From Streptococcus viridans (GTDB taxonomy: Bacteria; Bacillota; Bacilli; Lactobacillales; Streptococcaceae), in assembly GCF_900636365.1 (NCBI RefSeq), contig NZ_LR134266.1:695501-759500 (forward strand): 64,000 bases of DNA, given 5' to 3'. Under the pieces are notes generated by a model. The model was not told the origin of the DNA. It made no database searches and saw nothing but the letters and a program-made list of their open reading frames with translations. Positions 49,314 through 58,638 of this stretch are shown here, piece after piece. A program made the translations under genes and the position numbers. How positions within the stretch are numbered: the first letter of the stretch is position 1; each line of letters begins with the position of its first letter.

Positions 49314-50117
49314 ATGTCAAAGTACAATTGGGATGAGAAACATATCATTACTTTTCCTGAAGAAAAAGTGGTCCTTTCGACCAAAGACTTGCATGTCTAC
49401 TATGGTTCAAATGAATCCATCAAGGGCGTGGATATGCAGTTTGAGAAGAATAAAATCACAGCTTTGATTGGTCCTTCTGGATCTGGAAAGTCCACCTATC
49501 TTAGAAGTTTGAACCGGATGAACGATACCATTGATATTGCGCGTGTGACTGGTGAGATCTGGTATGAAGGGATCGACGTCAACCGTCCTGATATCAATGT
49601 CTATGAAATGAGAAAACATATCGGGATGGTCTTCCAACGACCAAATCCCTTTGCCAAGTCCATCTACCGCAATATTACCTTCCCTCACGAACGTGCAGGA
49701 GTCAAAGACAAGAAGGTCTTGGACGAAATCGTAGAAAAATCCTTGAAGCAAGCAGCCCTCTGGGATCAGGTTAAGGATGACTTGCACAAGTCTGCTTTGA
49801 CGCTCTCAGGAGGTCAACAGCAACGCCTTTGTATTGCCCGTGCCATCTCCGTCAAACCAGAGATTTTGCTCATGGATGAGCCGGCTTCAGCCTTAGATCC
49901 TATCGCAACAGCCCAGTTGGAAGAAACCATGCTGGAGTTGAAGAAGGATTACACTATTATCATCGTGACCCACAGTATGCAACAGGCTGCTCGTGCTAGT
50001 GATTATACAGGATTCTTTTATCTAGGCGATTTGATTGAGTATGATAAAACAGCCAACATTTTCCAAAATGCAAAACTACAATCAACCAACGATTATGTAT
50101 CTGGTCACTTTGGATAG
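49314..50117 (+). CDS. pstB: Phosphate ABC transporter ATPase PstB, first copy
   Basis: The 267-residue ATPase has Walker A GPSGSGKS, signature LSGGQQQR and Walker B LLMDEPASALDP. It has a longer N-terminus than the second copy (about 20 extra residues). Two PstB genes in one operon are normal for streptococci, and the ATPases may form a heterodimer. Confidence 0.95.
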   Translation: MSKYNWDEKHIITFPEEKVVLSTKDLHVYYGSNESIKGVDMQFEKNKITALIGPSGSGKSTYLRSLNRMNDTIDIARVTGEIWYEGIDVNRPDINVYEMRKHIGMVFQRPNPFAKSIYRNITFPHERAGVKDKKVLDEIVEKSLKQAALWDQVKDDLHKSALTLSGGQQQRLCIARAISVKPEILLMDEPASALDPIATAQLEETMLELKKDYTIIIVTHSMQQAARASDYTGFFYLGDLIEYDKTANIFQNAKLQSTNDYVSGHFG

Positions 50118-50153
50118 GATTTGGTAACATAGAAACAACATAAGGATGAAAAC

Positions 50154-50912
50154 ATGACAGAACCAATTTTGCAAGTCAAGGACTTGTCGGTTTATTACAA
50201 TAAGAAAAAGGCACTGAATAGTGTGTCACTGGATTTCACCCCTAAAGAAATCACGGCTTTAATCGGTCCTTCTGGATCTGGGAAGTCTACCTTGCTCAAG
50301 GCTATTAACCGGATGGGAGATTTGAACCATGAGGTGACGACGACAGGAACCGTCCTCTATAATGGTCATAATATCTATAGTCCACGGACGGATACGGTGG
50401 AGCTCCGTAAGGAAATCGGGATGGTCTTCCAACAGCCCAACCCCTTCCCTATGTCTATCTATGACAATGTCACCTATGGACTCATGATTAATGGAATCAA
50501 GGACAAGCAAGTCTTGGATGAAGCGGTCGAAACCTCTTTGAAAAACGCTTCTATTTGGGATGAGGTCAAGGATCGCCTTCATGATTCAGCAATCGGGCTT
50601 TCAGGGGGGCAACAACAACGGGTTTGTGTGGCGCGTGTCCTAGCAACTAGTCCAAAGATTATCCTCTTGGATGAGCCAACCTCAGCCTTGGACCCGATTT
50701 CTGCTGGAAAGATTGAAGAAACGCTTTATGGGTTGAAGGATCGTTACACTATGCTTTTGGTGACCCGGTCTATGCAACAAGCCAGTCGGATTTCGGATAA
50801 GACAGCCTTTTTCTTGGATGGGGACCTCATCGAGTATGATGACACCTCAAAAATCTTCTTGAACCCTGCTCGTAAGGAAACAGAAGATTATGTATCAGGG
50901 AAGTTTGGATAA
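50154..50912 (+). CDS. pstB: Phosphate ABC transporter ATPase PstB, second copy
   Basis: The 252-residue ATPase has [16 protein letters not shown] and [11 protein letters not shown]. It is a paralogue of the preceding gene. One difference is the H-loop, where VTHSMQQA in copy 1 reads VTRSMQQA here. The switch His that normally supports hydrolysis is replaced by Arg, so the two ATP sites may not be equivalent. Confidence 0.93.
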   Translation: MTEPILQVKDLSVYYNKKKALNSVSLDFTPKEITALIGPSGSGKSTLLKAINRMGDLNHEVTTTGTVLYNGHNIYSPRTDTVELRKEIGMVFQQPNPFPMSIYDNVTYGLMINGIKDKQVLDEAVETSLKNASIWDEVKDRLHDSAIGLSGGQQQRVCVARVLATSPKIILLDEPTSALDPISAGKIEETLYGLKDRYTMLLVTRSMQQASRISDKTAFFLDGDLIEYDDTSKIFLNPARKETEDYVSGKFG

Positions 50913-50926
50913 GAAAGGGAAAGTAA

Positions 50927-51580
50927 ATGTTACGTGTACAATTTGAAGAAGATTTAGAAAAACTTCATAACCAGTTTTATGCTATGGGAAATGAAGTCTT
51001 GACTCAGATCAACCGCACGGTTCGAGCTTTTGTCACTCATGACCGGGATCTGGCACGCCAGGTTATCGAAGATGATGCGGAGATTAATGAATATGAAGTG
51101 AAGTTGGAGCGCAAATCCTTTGAGATGATTGCCCTTCAACAACCTGTTTCTCAGGACCTTCGGATGGTCATGACAGTCTTAAAAGCTGTATCTGACGTAG
51201 AGCGGATGGGAGACCACGCTGTGTCCATTGCCCGTGCAACCATTCGTATGAAGGGAGAACTTCATAGTAAGGTTGTAGAGGAAGAAATCAGCAAAATGGG
51301 TCGAGAAGTCAAAGACTTTGTCGAAGCAACCTTGGAGCTTTACTTAAAAGGGGATGTTGAAACGGCCTATGAAGTAGCAACTCGCGATGAAAAAATTAAT
51401 GAGTACTATGATCGTATTCAAGAGTTGGCAACGGAAGAAATCAAGCATAATCCTGACTTGATTATCACTGGTCGGGATTATTTCCAAGTGATCAATTACT
51501 TGGAGCGTATTGGTGATTATGCTAAAAATATCTGTGAGTGGGTTGTCTACTTCGAAACAGGAAAAATTGTGGAATTATAA
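50927..51580 (+). CDS. phoU: Phosphate transport regulator PhoU
   Basis: The 217-residue helical protein has the two three-helix PhoU repeats with conserved E/DxxxD metal patches (DVERMGDHA and YLERIGDYAKNI). It modulates the Pst transporter and phosphate signalling. It is the last gene of the operon and is followed by a terminator. Confidence 0.95.
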   Translation: MLRVQFEEDLEKLHNQFYAMGNEVLTQINRTVRAFVTHDRDLARQVIEDDAEINEYEVKLERKSFEMIALQQPVSQDLRMVMTVLKAVSDVERMGDHAVSIARATIRMKGELHSKVVEEEISKMGREVKDFVEATLELYLKGDVETAYEVATRDEKINEYYDRIQELATEEIKHNPDLIITGRDYFQVINYLERIGDYAKNICEWVVYFETGKIVEL

Positions 51581-51586
51581 GAAAAG

Positions 51587-51620
51587 AAAGTCTGAGGTCA
51601 TCATCTCAGACTTTATTTTT
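51587..51620 (+). terminator. Terminator of the pst-phoU operon
   Basis: AAAGTCTGAG/CTCAGACTTT with an 8-base loop is followed by a T-rich tail. Confidence 0.85.
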
Positions 51621-51710
51621 TATAGATCTGGTTTTGCCCCCCTCTTACCTTACAGTTAGTAGGATTTATGTTAGAATAGAAGATGATAAAAAATGAAGAA
51701 GGAGTTACTC

Positions 51711-54254
51711 ATGCAAGCAGTTGCACATTTTATTGATACATTTGTACCTGAGCACTATGATCTATTCTTAGATTTAAACCGCTCAGACAAAACTTTCTCG
51801 GGGAAAGTGACCATAACTGGAGAGGCAAAGGAGACTCGCATCTCTCTTCATCAAAAGGATTTGACCATCGAATCTGCTCAAGTAGATGGGCAAGATTGTG
51901 CCTTTACAGTCAATGATGAGGAAGAAGCGGTCTTTGTCGAACTTCCTGCTACAGGTAAAGTAAACCTTACCCTCACTTATACAGGGAAAATTACCGATAA
52001 TATGACTGGGATCTATCCGTCTTATTACACAGTAGATGGCGTTAAAAAGGAAGTGATCTCTACTCAATTTGAAAGTCACTTTGCTCGTGAAGCCTTCCCA
52101 AGTGTGGATGAACCAGAAGCCAAAGCGACCTTTGATTTGGCTGTGAAATTTGACCAAGAAGAAGGAGAAATCGTTCTTTCTAACATGCCTGAAATCGATG
52201 TTGAGACTCGGAAAGAAACAGGTATTTGGAAGTTTGATACGACTCCTCGTATGTCATCTTATCTCTTGGCCTTTGCGGCTGGAGATTTGCAGGGTGTGAC
52301 AGCTAAGACCAAGAATGGAACCCTAGTCGGTGTCTACTCTACCAAAGCTCATCCATTAGAAAACTTGGATTTCTCATTAGATATTGCCGTTCGTGCCATT
52401 GAATTCTACGAGGACTATTACGGAGTGGCTTACCCAATCCCTCAATCCCTTCATATCGCCCTTCCAGACTTCTCTTCAGGAGCTATGGAAAACTGGGGCT
52501 TGGTAACCTACCGCGAAGTCTACCTCCTTGTAGATGAGAACTCGACAGCCCAAAGCCGTCAAACAGTAGCCTTGGTCGTAGCTCACGAATTGGCTCACCA
52601 ATGGTTTGGTAACCTCGTGACCATGAAGTGGTGGGATGACCTCTGGTTGAATGAAAGCTTCGCCAATATGATGGAATATGTCTGCTTGGATGCCATCGAA
52701 CCAAGCTGGAATATCTTTGAAGACTTCCAAACAACAGGTGTACCTGCTGCATTGAAACGCGATGCTACAGATGGCGTTCAATCCGTCCATGTAGAAGTGA
52801 AACACCCAGACGAGATCAACACCCTCTTTGACCCTGCAATCGTTTACGCTAAGGGTAGCCGGCTCATGCACATGCTTCGCCGTTGGTTAGGCGATGATGC
52901 CTTCCGTAAAGGTTTGAAGATCTACTTTGAAAAACACCAATACGGCAATACCATCGGTCGTGACCTTTGGGATGCTCTTGGTCAAGCTTCAGGTCGTGAT
53001 GTCGCAGCCTTTATGGATTCTTGGTTGGAGCAACCAGGATACCCTGTTGTCTCAGCTTCTGTAGAGAACGACACCTTGATCATCCGTCAAGAGCAGTTCT
53101 TTATCGGAGAAAAAGAAGAAAAAGGTCGCAAGTGGGTTGTTCCTTTGAACAGCAACTGGACAGGTATTCCAGATACCTTAGAAACAGAAGTCTTAGAAAT
53201 TCCAAACTACAGTGCCTTGAAAGTGGCTAATAGTGGTGCTCTTCGCTTCAATACAGAAAATACGGCTCACTATATCAGTGATTACCGTGGGGAATTGTTG
53301 GAAGACATCCTTACTGACCTTGCGAACTTGGATAGCACTTCGAAATTGCAAGTGGTTCAAGAACGCCGTCTCTTAGCGGAAAGTGGTCAAATTTCTTATG
53401 CAAGCCTCTTGCCAGTGATTGAACACTTGACAGAAGAAAGTTCCTTCTTGGTTGTTTCTGCTGTTTCGAGCGTCTTAAGTGGAATCAGTCTCTTTGTGGA
53501 TGAAGGAACTGAAACAGAAGCTGCCTTCCATGAGCTGTTGAAACGGATGAACCGTTATAACTTTGAACGCTTGGGACTAGAAGCTAAGCCAGGTGAAGCA
53601 GAAGAGGACGAAAAAGTTCGTCAACTAATGATTGCTAACATGATCAAGGCCAATGACGAAGCTGCACAAGCACAAGCGAGTGCCATCTTTGAAGCTCATG
53701 CATCTGATCTAGAAAAACTTCCAGCTGCTATTCGTATGCAAATATTGATTAACCAAATCAAGCATCAGGAAACCAAGGCGCTTAGCCAGCAATACCTAGA
53801 TACCTATGTGAAGACAGTGGATGGAAACTTTAAACGCCAGTTGGCTGCAGCTCTTTCTTACACCAAGGATGCGGAAACCTTGGAAGCTCTATTGAAGGAG
53901 TGGAAGAACAAGGATGTGGTGAAACCTCAAGACTTGGCTATGAGCTGGTACTTCAATTTCTTGCAGCATGACTTTACCCAAGGTAGAACCTGGACTTGGG
54001 CGCGTGAGAACTGGGACTGGATCAAGAAGGCACTCGGTGGTGATATGAGTTTTGATAAGTTTGTCATCTACCCAGCTAACTGTTTCAAGACCCATGAACG
54101 ATTGAATGAATACAAGGCCTTCTTTGAACCTCAATTGGATGATATGGCGATTAGCCGCAATATCAAGATGGGAATTAAAGAAATAGCGGCTCGTATCGAT
54201 CTTATTGAGCGGGAGAAAGCAGTTGTTGAAGCAGCCCTTCTAGCAACAAAATAA
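51711..54254 (+). CDS. pepN: Aminopeptidase N (M1 family)
   Basis: PepN removes N-terminal residues from peptides and supports use of imported peptides. The 847-residue protein has the substrate motif GAMENWG and the zinc site HELAH (His292, Glu293, His296) with the third ligand Glu in LNESFAN. ATG at 51711 is preferred to the in-frame ATG at 51693 because GAAGGAG lies between them. In S. pneumoniae pepN directly precedes ciaRH; here bioY and a low-complexity gene lie between. Confidence 0.95.
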   Translation: MQAVAHFIDTFVPEHYDLFLDLNRSDKTFSGKVTITGEAKETRISLHQKDLTIESAQVDGQDCAFTVNDEEEAVFVELPATGKVNLTLTYTGKITDNMTGIYPSYYTVDGVKKEVISTQFESHFAREAFPSVDEPEAKATFDLAVKFDQEEGEIVLSNMPEIDVETRKETGIWKFDTTPRMSSYLLAFAAGDLQGVTAKTKNGTLVGVYSTKAHPLENLDFSLDIAVRAIEFYEDYYGVAYPIPQSLHIALPDFSSGAMENWGLVTYREVYLLVDENSTAQSRQTVALVVAHELAHQWFGNLVTMKWWDDLWLNESFANMMEYVCLDAIEPSWNIFEDFQTTGVPAALKRDATDGVQSVHVEVKHPDEINTLFDPAIVYAKGSRLMHMLRRWLGDDAFRKGLKIYFEKHQYGNTIGRDLWDALGQASGRDVAAFMDSWLEQPGYPVVSASVENDTLIIRQEQFFIGEKEEKGRKWVVPLNSNWTGIPDTLETEVLEIPNYSALKVANSGALRFNTENTAHYISDYRGELLEDILTDLANLDSTSKLQVVQERRLLAESGQISYASLLPVIEHLTEESSFLVVSAVSSVLSGISLFVDEGTETEAAFHELLKRMNRYNFERLGLEAKPGEAEEDEKVRQLMIANMIKANDEAAQAQASAIFEAHASDLEKLPAAIRMQILINQIKHQETKALSQQYLDTYVKTVDGNFKRQLAAALSYTKDAETLEALLKEWKNKDVVKPQDLAMSWYFNFLQHDFTQGRTWTWARENWDWIKKALGGDMSFDKFVIYPANCFKTHERLNEYKAFFEPQLDDMAISRNIKMGIKEIAARIDLIEREKAVVEAALLATK

Positions 54255-54257
54255 TGA

Positions 54258-54314
54258 AAAAAGCTCCTAGAGAGTGCTTTGCAGATCTGCAAACCTCTCT
54301 AAGAGTTTTTTATT
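54258..54314. terminator. Bidirectional terminator between pepN and bioY
   Basis: The nested hairpin TTTGCAGATCTGCAAA sits inside outer arms TAGAGAG/CTCTCTA, with T-runs on both sides, between convergent genes. Confidence 0.75.
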
Positions 54315-54867
54315 TTGCTTTTTTGAAATAAGGTAAATGTTTAAGATTTCGATAAAGAATGACCGCGAAAATTGTTGTTAACGTCATCTTAATCAAATCT
54401 GGCACCACAAAAGGTAAGACGACAAATTTTACTGCGAAATCTAAAGATTTATGGGCAATGAGCATAAAACCTAAGGCACCTCCAATAAAGAGAACGACTT
54501 CTCCTAAAGCGTTAGCAAGAAAAATACGAATGGGTTGTCCTTTTTGGCCAGCAAAGATTGAAGTCACCAAAGCACGAAGGGGAAAGAAGAAAAGGAATCC
54601 AGCAGTGGGACCGTAGAAGGAGCTGATGCCTCCGTGACCACCTGCAAAGACGGGGAGGCCAATGGCACCTAAGAGGAGGTAAATGAGAACGGAAAGGGTG
54701 GCTTCTTTTGGACGGTAGATGCTGGCGATCAATCCAATCGCTAAAGTCTGAAGCGTGATAGGAATGGGTCCAAGTGGGATTGTAAAAGGGGATAGGGCAG
54801 CAATCAAAGCTGCTCCAAGAGCAATTAATGTCATTGATTCTATTTTTTTCAAAACAGTAAACCTCAC
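54310..54867 (-). CDS. bioY: Biotin transporter substrate-binding component BioY
   Basis: BioY is the S component of an ECF-type biotin importer. The 185-residue protein has about six membrane helices and the BioY segments FTIPLGPIPITLQT and GLPVFAGGHGG. The ECF energising module is not in this window and would be encoded elsewhere. The ATG at 54867 follows AGGTTTAC; no biotin riboswitch is known or visible. Convergent to pepN and divergent from the next gene. Confidence 0.93.
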   Translation of the reverse strand: MRFTVLKKIESMTLIALGAALIAALSPFTIPLGPIPITLQTLAIGLIASIYRPKEATLSVLIYLLLGAIGLPVFAGGHGGISSFYGPTAGFLFFFPLRALVTSIFAGQKGQPIRIFLANALGEVVLFIGGALGFMLIAHKSLDFAVKFVVLPFVVPDLIKMTLTTIFAVILYRNLKHLPYFKKAK

Positions 54868-55061
54868 TATATTTTTATGGTAACTATTCTACAAAAAATA
54901 AGGCAAGCCTGTCAAGTCCTCTTTTCAGCTGTGACAAATGTCTCCTTAATCATTTTAGGAAAGTTTAAGAAAAAATTTAGTCACTGTTAAGGAAAAGCCT
55001 GTAAACTATCCCTATCTAAACAAAGGCCTTGTTTAAATAAATAATTTAAGGAATTGAAAGA

Positions 55062-55658
55062 ATGCAAGCTTCGAATGAACAAAAGCAAGAAAGAACTGAA
55101 AAAATGATTGTCGTTAAGAAAAGTCCTAAGTGGTGGGCAACTGCCGCAGCAACAGGAGGACTCATCGTTGGGATGACTAGTGGATTTGGATTGGGAATGT
55201 TGGCGACAGCCAATACGACTCCTCAACGCCAACAAGCAACAGTCGCTACACAAAATGGCAACCAGCCTGCCCAAAATCCTCAAGGACAAAACAGCCAGGG
55301 AAATAATCAAGGACAGGATGGACATTCTAACTCACAAGGTCTTAATGGCCAAAATGGTGGACCAGGGCAAGGCCAAATGAACGGCCAACCACCTCAAGGA
55401 GGCGGGTCACAAGGGGGCCAAGGACAAGATGGATTTGGTGGAGGACCAGATGGTATGCCACCGCAAAATGGTCAAAACGGTGGACCAGGACAAGGGAATA
55501 GGAATGGTCAACCTCCACAAGATGGGATGCCTCAAGATCAAGAGGGAAACCAACAAAATAGGAACTCCAATAAAAAGTCCTCTAAGAAGTCCTCTTCGAA
55601 AAAAACGTCAAGCAATACAAAACATTCATCAAAGGATGAGACAGGGACAGCGGGCTAA
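55062..55658 (+). CDS. Low-complexity Gly/Gln/Pro/Asn-rich single-pass membrane protein
   Basis: The 198-residue protein has a short Lys-rich cytoplasmic start, one membrane helix (about residues 25-50) and an extracellular region made almost entirely of Gly, Gln, Asn and Pro. The motif NGQNGGPGQG appears twice (about residues 95-104 and 136-145). It ends in a strongly basic Ser/Lys tail (KKSSKKSSSKKTSS). There is no LPXTG signal. I know no function. It lies about 115 bases before ciaR on the same strand. Confidence 0.7.
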   Translation: MQASNEQKQERTEKMIVVKKSPKWWATAAATGGLIVGMTSGFGLGMLATANTTPQRQQATVATQNGNQPAQNPQGQNSQGNNQGQDGHSNSQGLNGQNGGPGQGQMNGQPPQGGGSQGGQGQDGFGGGPDGMPPQNGQNGGPGQGNRNGQPPQDGMPQDQEGNQQNRNSNKKSSKKSSSKKTSSNTKHSSKDETGTAG

Positions 55659-55707
55659 GAAAAAACTTGAAATCGCTATCTGAATGCTACTGAATGAAGC
55701 CCGGTCA

Positions 55708-55716
55708 TGTTATAAT
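55708..55716 (+). promoter_or_regulatory. Extended -10 of ciaR-ciaH
   Basis: TGTTATAAT (TATAAT at 55711-55716) lies 56 bases before the ciaR start, so the two-component operon has its own promoter. Confidence 0.6.
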
Positions 55717-55771
55717 AGAGTAGAAAATACTCATCATCCCTGTATGGAAGAATGAGAAGGAGAAAGTAAAG

Positions 55772-56446
55772 ATGATTAAGATTTTATTAGTCGAAGACGA
55801 CCTTGGTTTGTCTAATTCAGTTTTTGATTTTTTAGATGATTTTGCGGATGTCATGCAAGTCTTTGATGGGGATGAAGGTCTGTATGAGGCTGAAAGTGGC
55901 ATCTATGACCTCATTTTGCTAGACCTCATGCTTCCTGAAAAAGATGGTTTCCAAGTTCTGAAAGAATTGAGAGATAAGGGTGTCTCCACTCCAGTATTGA
56001 TTATGACAGCCAAAGAGAGCTTAGACGATAAGGGCCATGGTTTTGAGCTAGGTGCAGATGATTATCTGACCAAGCCATTCTACTTAGAAGAACTCAAGAT
56101 GCGAATCCAAGCATTGTTGAAGCGCTCTGGTAAGGTCAATGAAAATACCCTTTCGTATGGGAATGTGACCGTTAATCTCTCGACTAACTCTACGCTTGTT
56201 GAAGGAAAAGAAGTAGAACTATTAGGAAAAGAATTTGATCTCTTGGTCTATTTCCTTCAAAATCAAAATGTTATCCTGCCAAAAACACAAATCTTTGATC
56301 GACTTTGGGGATTCGATAGTGATACAACCATTTCGGTTGTCGAAGTGTATGTTTCTAAGATTCGTAAGAAGTTAAAAGGAACAGACTTTGCAAAAAATCT
56401 CCAAACATTGCGTAGCGTGGGGTACATTCTGAAAGATGCTCAATAA
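55772..56446 (+). CDS. ciaR: Response regulator CiaR
   Basis: CiaR is an OmpR-type regulator; in S. pneumoniae it controls competence, beta-lactam tolerance and several small RNAs through TTTAAG direct repeats. The 224-residue protein has the receiver domain with phospho-acceptor Asp51 in [11 protein letters not shown] and a C-terminal winged helix. Sequence and the neighbouring pepN and ciaH support the identity. It overlaps ciaH by 11 bases. Confidence 0.93.
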   Translation: MIKILLVEDDLGLSNSVFDFLDDFADVMQVFDGDEGLYEAESGIYDLILLDLMLPEKDGFQVLKELRDKGVSTPVLIMTAKESLDDKGHGFELGADDYLTKPFYLEELKMRIQALLKRSGKVNENTLSYGNVTVNLSTNSTLVEGKEVELLGKEFDLLVYFLQNQNVILPKTQIFDRLWGFDSDTTISVVEVYVSKIRKKLKGTDFAKNLQTLRSVGYILKDAQ

Positions 56447-57809
56447 AATTAAAAAAACTGTCAATGCGGATGACTTTTCTTATTTCATCCGCTATTTCGG
56501 ACTCTTTACCTTAATTTTCTCAACCATGACCTTGATTATTATTCAAGTGATGCGGTCAAGTCTGTATACAACGGTTGATGAAAATTTAAAGATGCTGAGT
56601 AAAGATCGTTATTCTATTATTAGCTTGGCCAATCGTACAGGAAATGGGATGGGAAGAGACGAACCAGATGATGACCGACTAGAAGATGATGAGCCTGATC
56701 CTGAGGATGGCCCTAGACCATCGGTCACTTCCAATAGTACTGCCATCCTCTTGAATGATAATTTTGAAAATGTAACGACGGATAATGGTTTCCTAGATCT
56801 AAAAACAGTAACTTTTAGTCGCGGTTATTTAAACAAGATCAAACAGATTCAAATTACCAATCATTATAAGCAAAAAGAAAGTTACCGAGCTTATTTGGTA
56901 GATATTGACCCCGATGATTATATCGATGGGGTGAAATACGCCGTAATCATGACCAATATCAGCCAGTTGGAGCAGACCAGTGAAAAACACGAGAGCCAAA
57001 TCGCCTTGGTCATGATTTGCTTCTGGGGCATTTCCCTCTTTGCAAGTATCTTCCTGGCTAAAATGAGTGTGAAACCTCTCTTAGAGAGCATGAACCGGCA
57101 AAAGGCTTTTGTCGAAAATGCCTCTCATGAATTGCGGACACCTTTAGCCGTTTTGCAAAATCGTTTGGAGACCCTGTTCCGAAAACCAGAGGCAACGATC
57201 ATGGAATCCAGTGAGAACATCGCCTCCTCTTTGGATGAGGTTCGCAATATGCGCTTACTGACGACCAATCTCTTAAACTTAGCCCGTCGAGATGATGGGA
57301 TTAAACCGGAGTTTTGTGAAATCCCTCCCTCTTTTTTCGACCAAACCTTTGCCAATTATGAAATCATTGCCGAGGAAAATGATAAAATCTTCGAGTATGA
57401 GAATCAGGTCGAAAGAAGTCTGGTGTCTGACAAGGTCCTACTGAAGCAGCTGATGACCATTTTGTATGACAATGCCCTCAAATACACAGAGGAAGAAGGA
57501 AAGATACGGTTTGTCGCCCAATTCAAGGATCGCTATCTCTATCTTCGGGTAGAGGATAATGGACCAGGGATTTCAGACGAAGATAAAAAGCGGATATTTG
57601 ATCGATTCTACCGAGTGGATAAGGCGCGGACGCGTCAAAAGGGTGGTTTTGGGTTAGGACTGTCCTTAGCCAAGCAAATCGTAGAAGCCTTTAATGGTAC
57701 CATTACTGTTCGAGATAACAAGCCTAAAGGTGCTATTTTCGAGGTCAAACTAGCAACCAAGTCAGATAGTAAAAAGAAATCAGGTTCTAAATCAACAAAA
57801 AACAAGTAA
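56436..57809 (+). CDS. ciaH: Sensor histidine kinase CiaH
   Basis: CiaH is the membrane sensor partner of CiaR. The 457-residue protein has two membrane helices (about residues 20-40 and 187-208) around an extracellular sensor of roughly 145 residues. The HisKA domain has phospho-acceptor His in SHELRTP (about residue 230), and the HATPase has an N box ([12 protein letters not shown]), DNGPGIS and GFGLGLS. An acidic stretch in the sensor ([18 protein letters not shown], about residues 73-90) and a Lys/Ser-rich C-terminus are notable. Confidence 0.93.
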   Translation: MLNKIKKTVNADDFSYFIRYFGLFTLIFSTMTLIIIQVMRSSLYTTVDENLKMLSKDRYSIISLANRTGNGMGRDEPDDDRLEDDEPDPEDGPRPSVTSNSTAILLNDNFENVTTDNGFLDLKTVTFSRGYLNKIKQIQITNHYKQKESYRAYLVDIDPDDYIDGVKYAVIMTNISQLEQTSEKHESQIALVMICFWGISLFASIFLAKMSVKPLLESMNRQKAFVENASHELRTPLAVLQNRLETLFRKPEATIMESSENIASSLDEVRNMRLLTTNLLNLARRDDGIKPEFCEIPPSFFDQTFANYEIIAEENDKIFEYENQVERSLVSDKVLLKQLMTILYDNALKYTEEEGKIRFVAQFKDRYLYLRVEDNGPGISDEDKKRIFDRFYRVDKARTRQKGGFGLGLSLAKQIVEAFNGTITVRDNKPKGAIFEVKLATKSDSKKKSGSKSTKNK

Positions 57810-57984
57810 GAGAGTGGGACAGAAGTCCTAGTCTCTCAATTGTCTTTGGATTGTCGAGCAAGACGCAGTGGTTGAGTGGGCTCTACTACGCTGATTTCAT
57901 CAGCTTTTACAGTCCTATTCAACTGTGCGGAGGTGGGACGACGAAGTCGAATTCTAACGAATTACCGATTCTGTCCCACTCTCT
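57810..57984. repeat. Inverted-repeat element with GAGTGGGACAGAA termini (175 bp)
   Basis: Perfect 15-bp terminal inverted repeats (GAGAGTGGGACAGAA and its complement) bound a non-coding segment with inner pairing. The left end starts right after the ciaH stop, and the right end is followed by T5, so it may serve as the ciaRH terminator. It looks like a small non-autonomous repeat of the kind scattered in streptococcal genomes. It fills most of the 247-base gap to the glyoxalase gene; the remainder holds that gene's promoter (TATAAT about 58028). Confidence 0.7.
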
Positions 57985-58056
57985 TTTTCATCCATTTCAA
58001 ATAATCGCTATTTTTGTTTGACTAGTGTATAATAGTAAAAAAGAAAGAGGTGTCTT

Positions 58057-58443
58057 ATGGCTTCAAAAATGTTACACACTTGTTTACGAGTGGAGAATTT
58101 AGAAAAATCAATTGCTTTTTATGCAGATGCGTTTGGATTTAAGGAATTGCGTCGCAAGGATTTTCCTGAATACAAATTTACGATCGTCTATCTTGGCATA
58201 GAAGGAGATGACTATGAGTTAGAATTAACTTACAACTATGATCATGGTCCTTATGTCATTGGTGATGGTTTTGCCCATGTTGCCTTAAGTACCCCAGATC
58301 TTGAAGCCCTTCATGGAGAGCATAAGGAAAAAGGTTACCAAGTAACTGATCCAAAAGGATTGCCAGGAACGCTTCCAAACTATTACTTTATTGTGGACCC
58401 AGATGGCTACAAAGTAGAAGTGATTCGTGAAAAGTCCTTATAA
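58057..58443 (+). CDS. gloA: Lactoylglutathione lyase (glyoxalase I)
   Basis: The 128-residue vicinal-oxygen-chelate protein has the two glyoxalase half-domains, with metal ligands expected in MLHTCLRVEN (His) and in the ELELTYN and IVDPDGYKVEV segments. It detoxifies methylglyoxal formed during glycolysis. The Shine-Dalgarno is AAAGAGG. It stands alone and has a terminator. Confidence 0.92.
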   Translation: MASKMLHTCLRVENLEKSIAFYADAFGFKELRRKDFPEYKFTIVYLGIEGDDYELELTYNYDHGPYVIGDGFAHVALSTPDLEALHGEHKEKGYQVTDPKGLPGTLPNYYFIVDPDGYKVEVIREKSL

Positions 58444-58466
58444 TCAGCATCATATAACATGTGATA

Positions 58467-58499
58467 AAGAGCAGGCGAGAATTGACCTGTTCTTTTTTT
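58467..58499 (+). terminator. Terminator of gloA
   Basis: AAGAGCAGG/CCTGTTCTT is followed by a T-run. Confidence 0.75.
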
Positions 58500-58626
58500 G
58501 TGCATGAAGATGGCCTCTAGGGAGTGACAAGAGATAGGACAGGATTGATTCTATTTTCCTACTATTTTTTAGGTTTTATTTTCTAGATTCTAGAGTTTTC
58601 TCCTGTTTTTTTAGTGATAAAATTGC

Positions 58627-58632
58627 TATAAT
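58627..58632 (+). promoter_or_regulatory. TATAAT adjacent to the pgdA start codon
   Basis: A perfect -10 hexamer ends 6 bases before the pgdA ATG, so the transcript would begin at the start codon. No Shine-Dalgarno is visible. Confidence 0.45.
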
Positions 58633-58638
58633 AAGAGT

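Noticed and set aside
54953..54969. Possible CiaR box TTTTAG-N5-TTTAAG before the low-complexity gene
   Set aside because: One mismatch to the direct repeat, and no -10 element at the expected distance of about 10 bases downstream.
55180..55683. Alternative frames overlapping the Gly/Gln-rich gene
   Set aside because: Low-complexity DNA keeps several frames open. Only the 55062 frame has a ribosome site, a membrane helix and a coherent composition.
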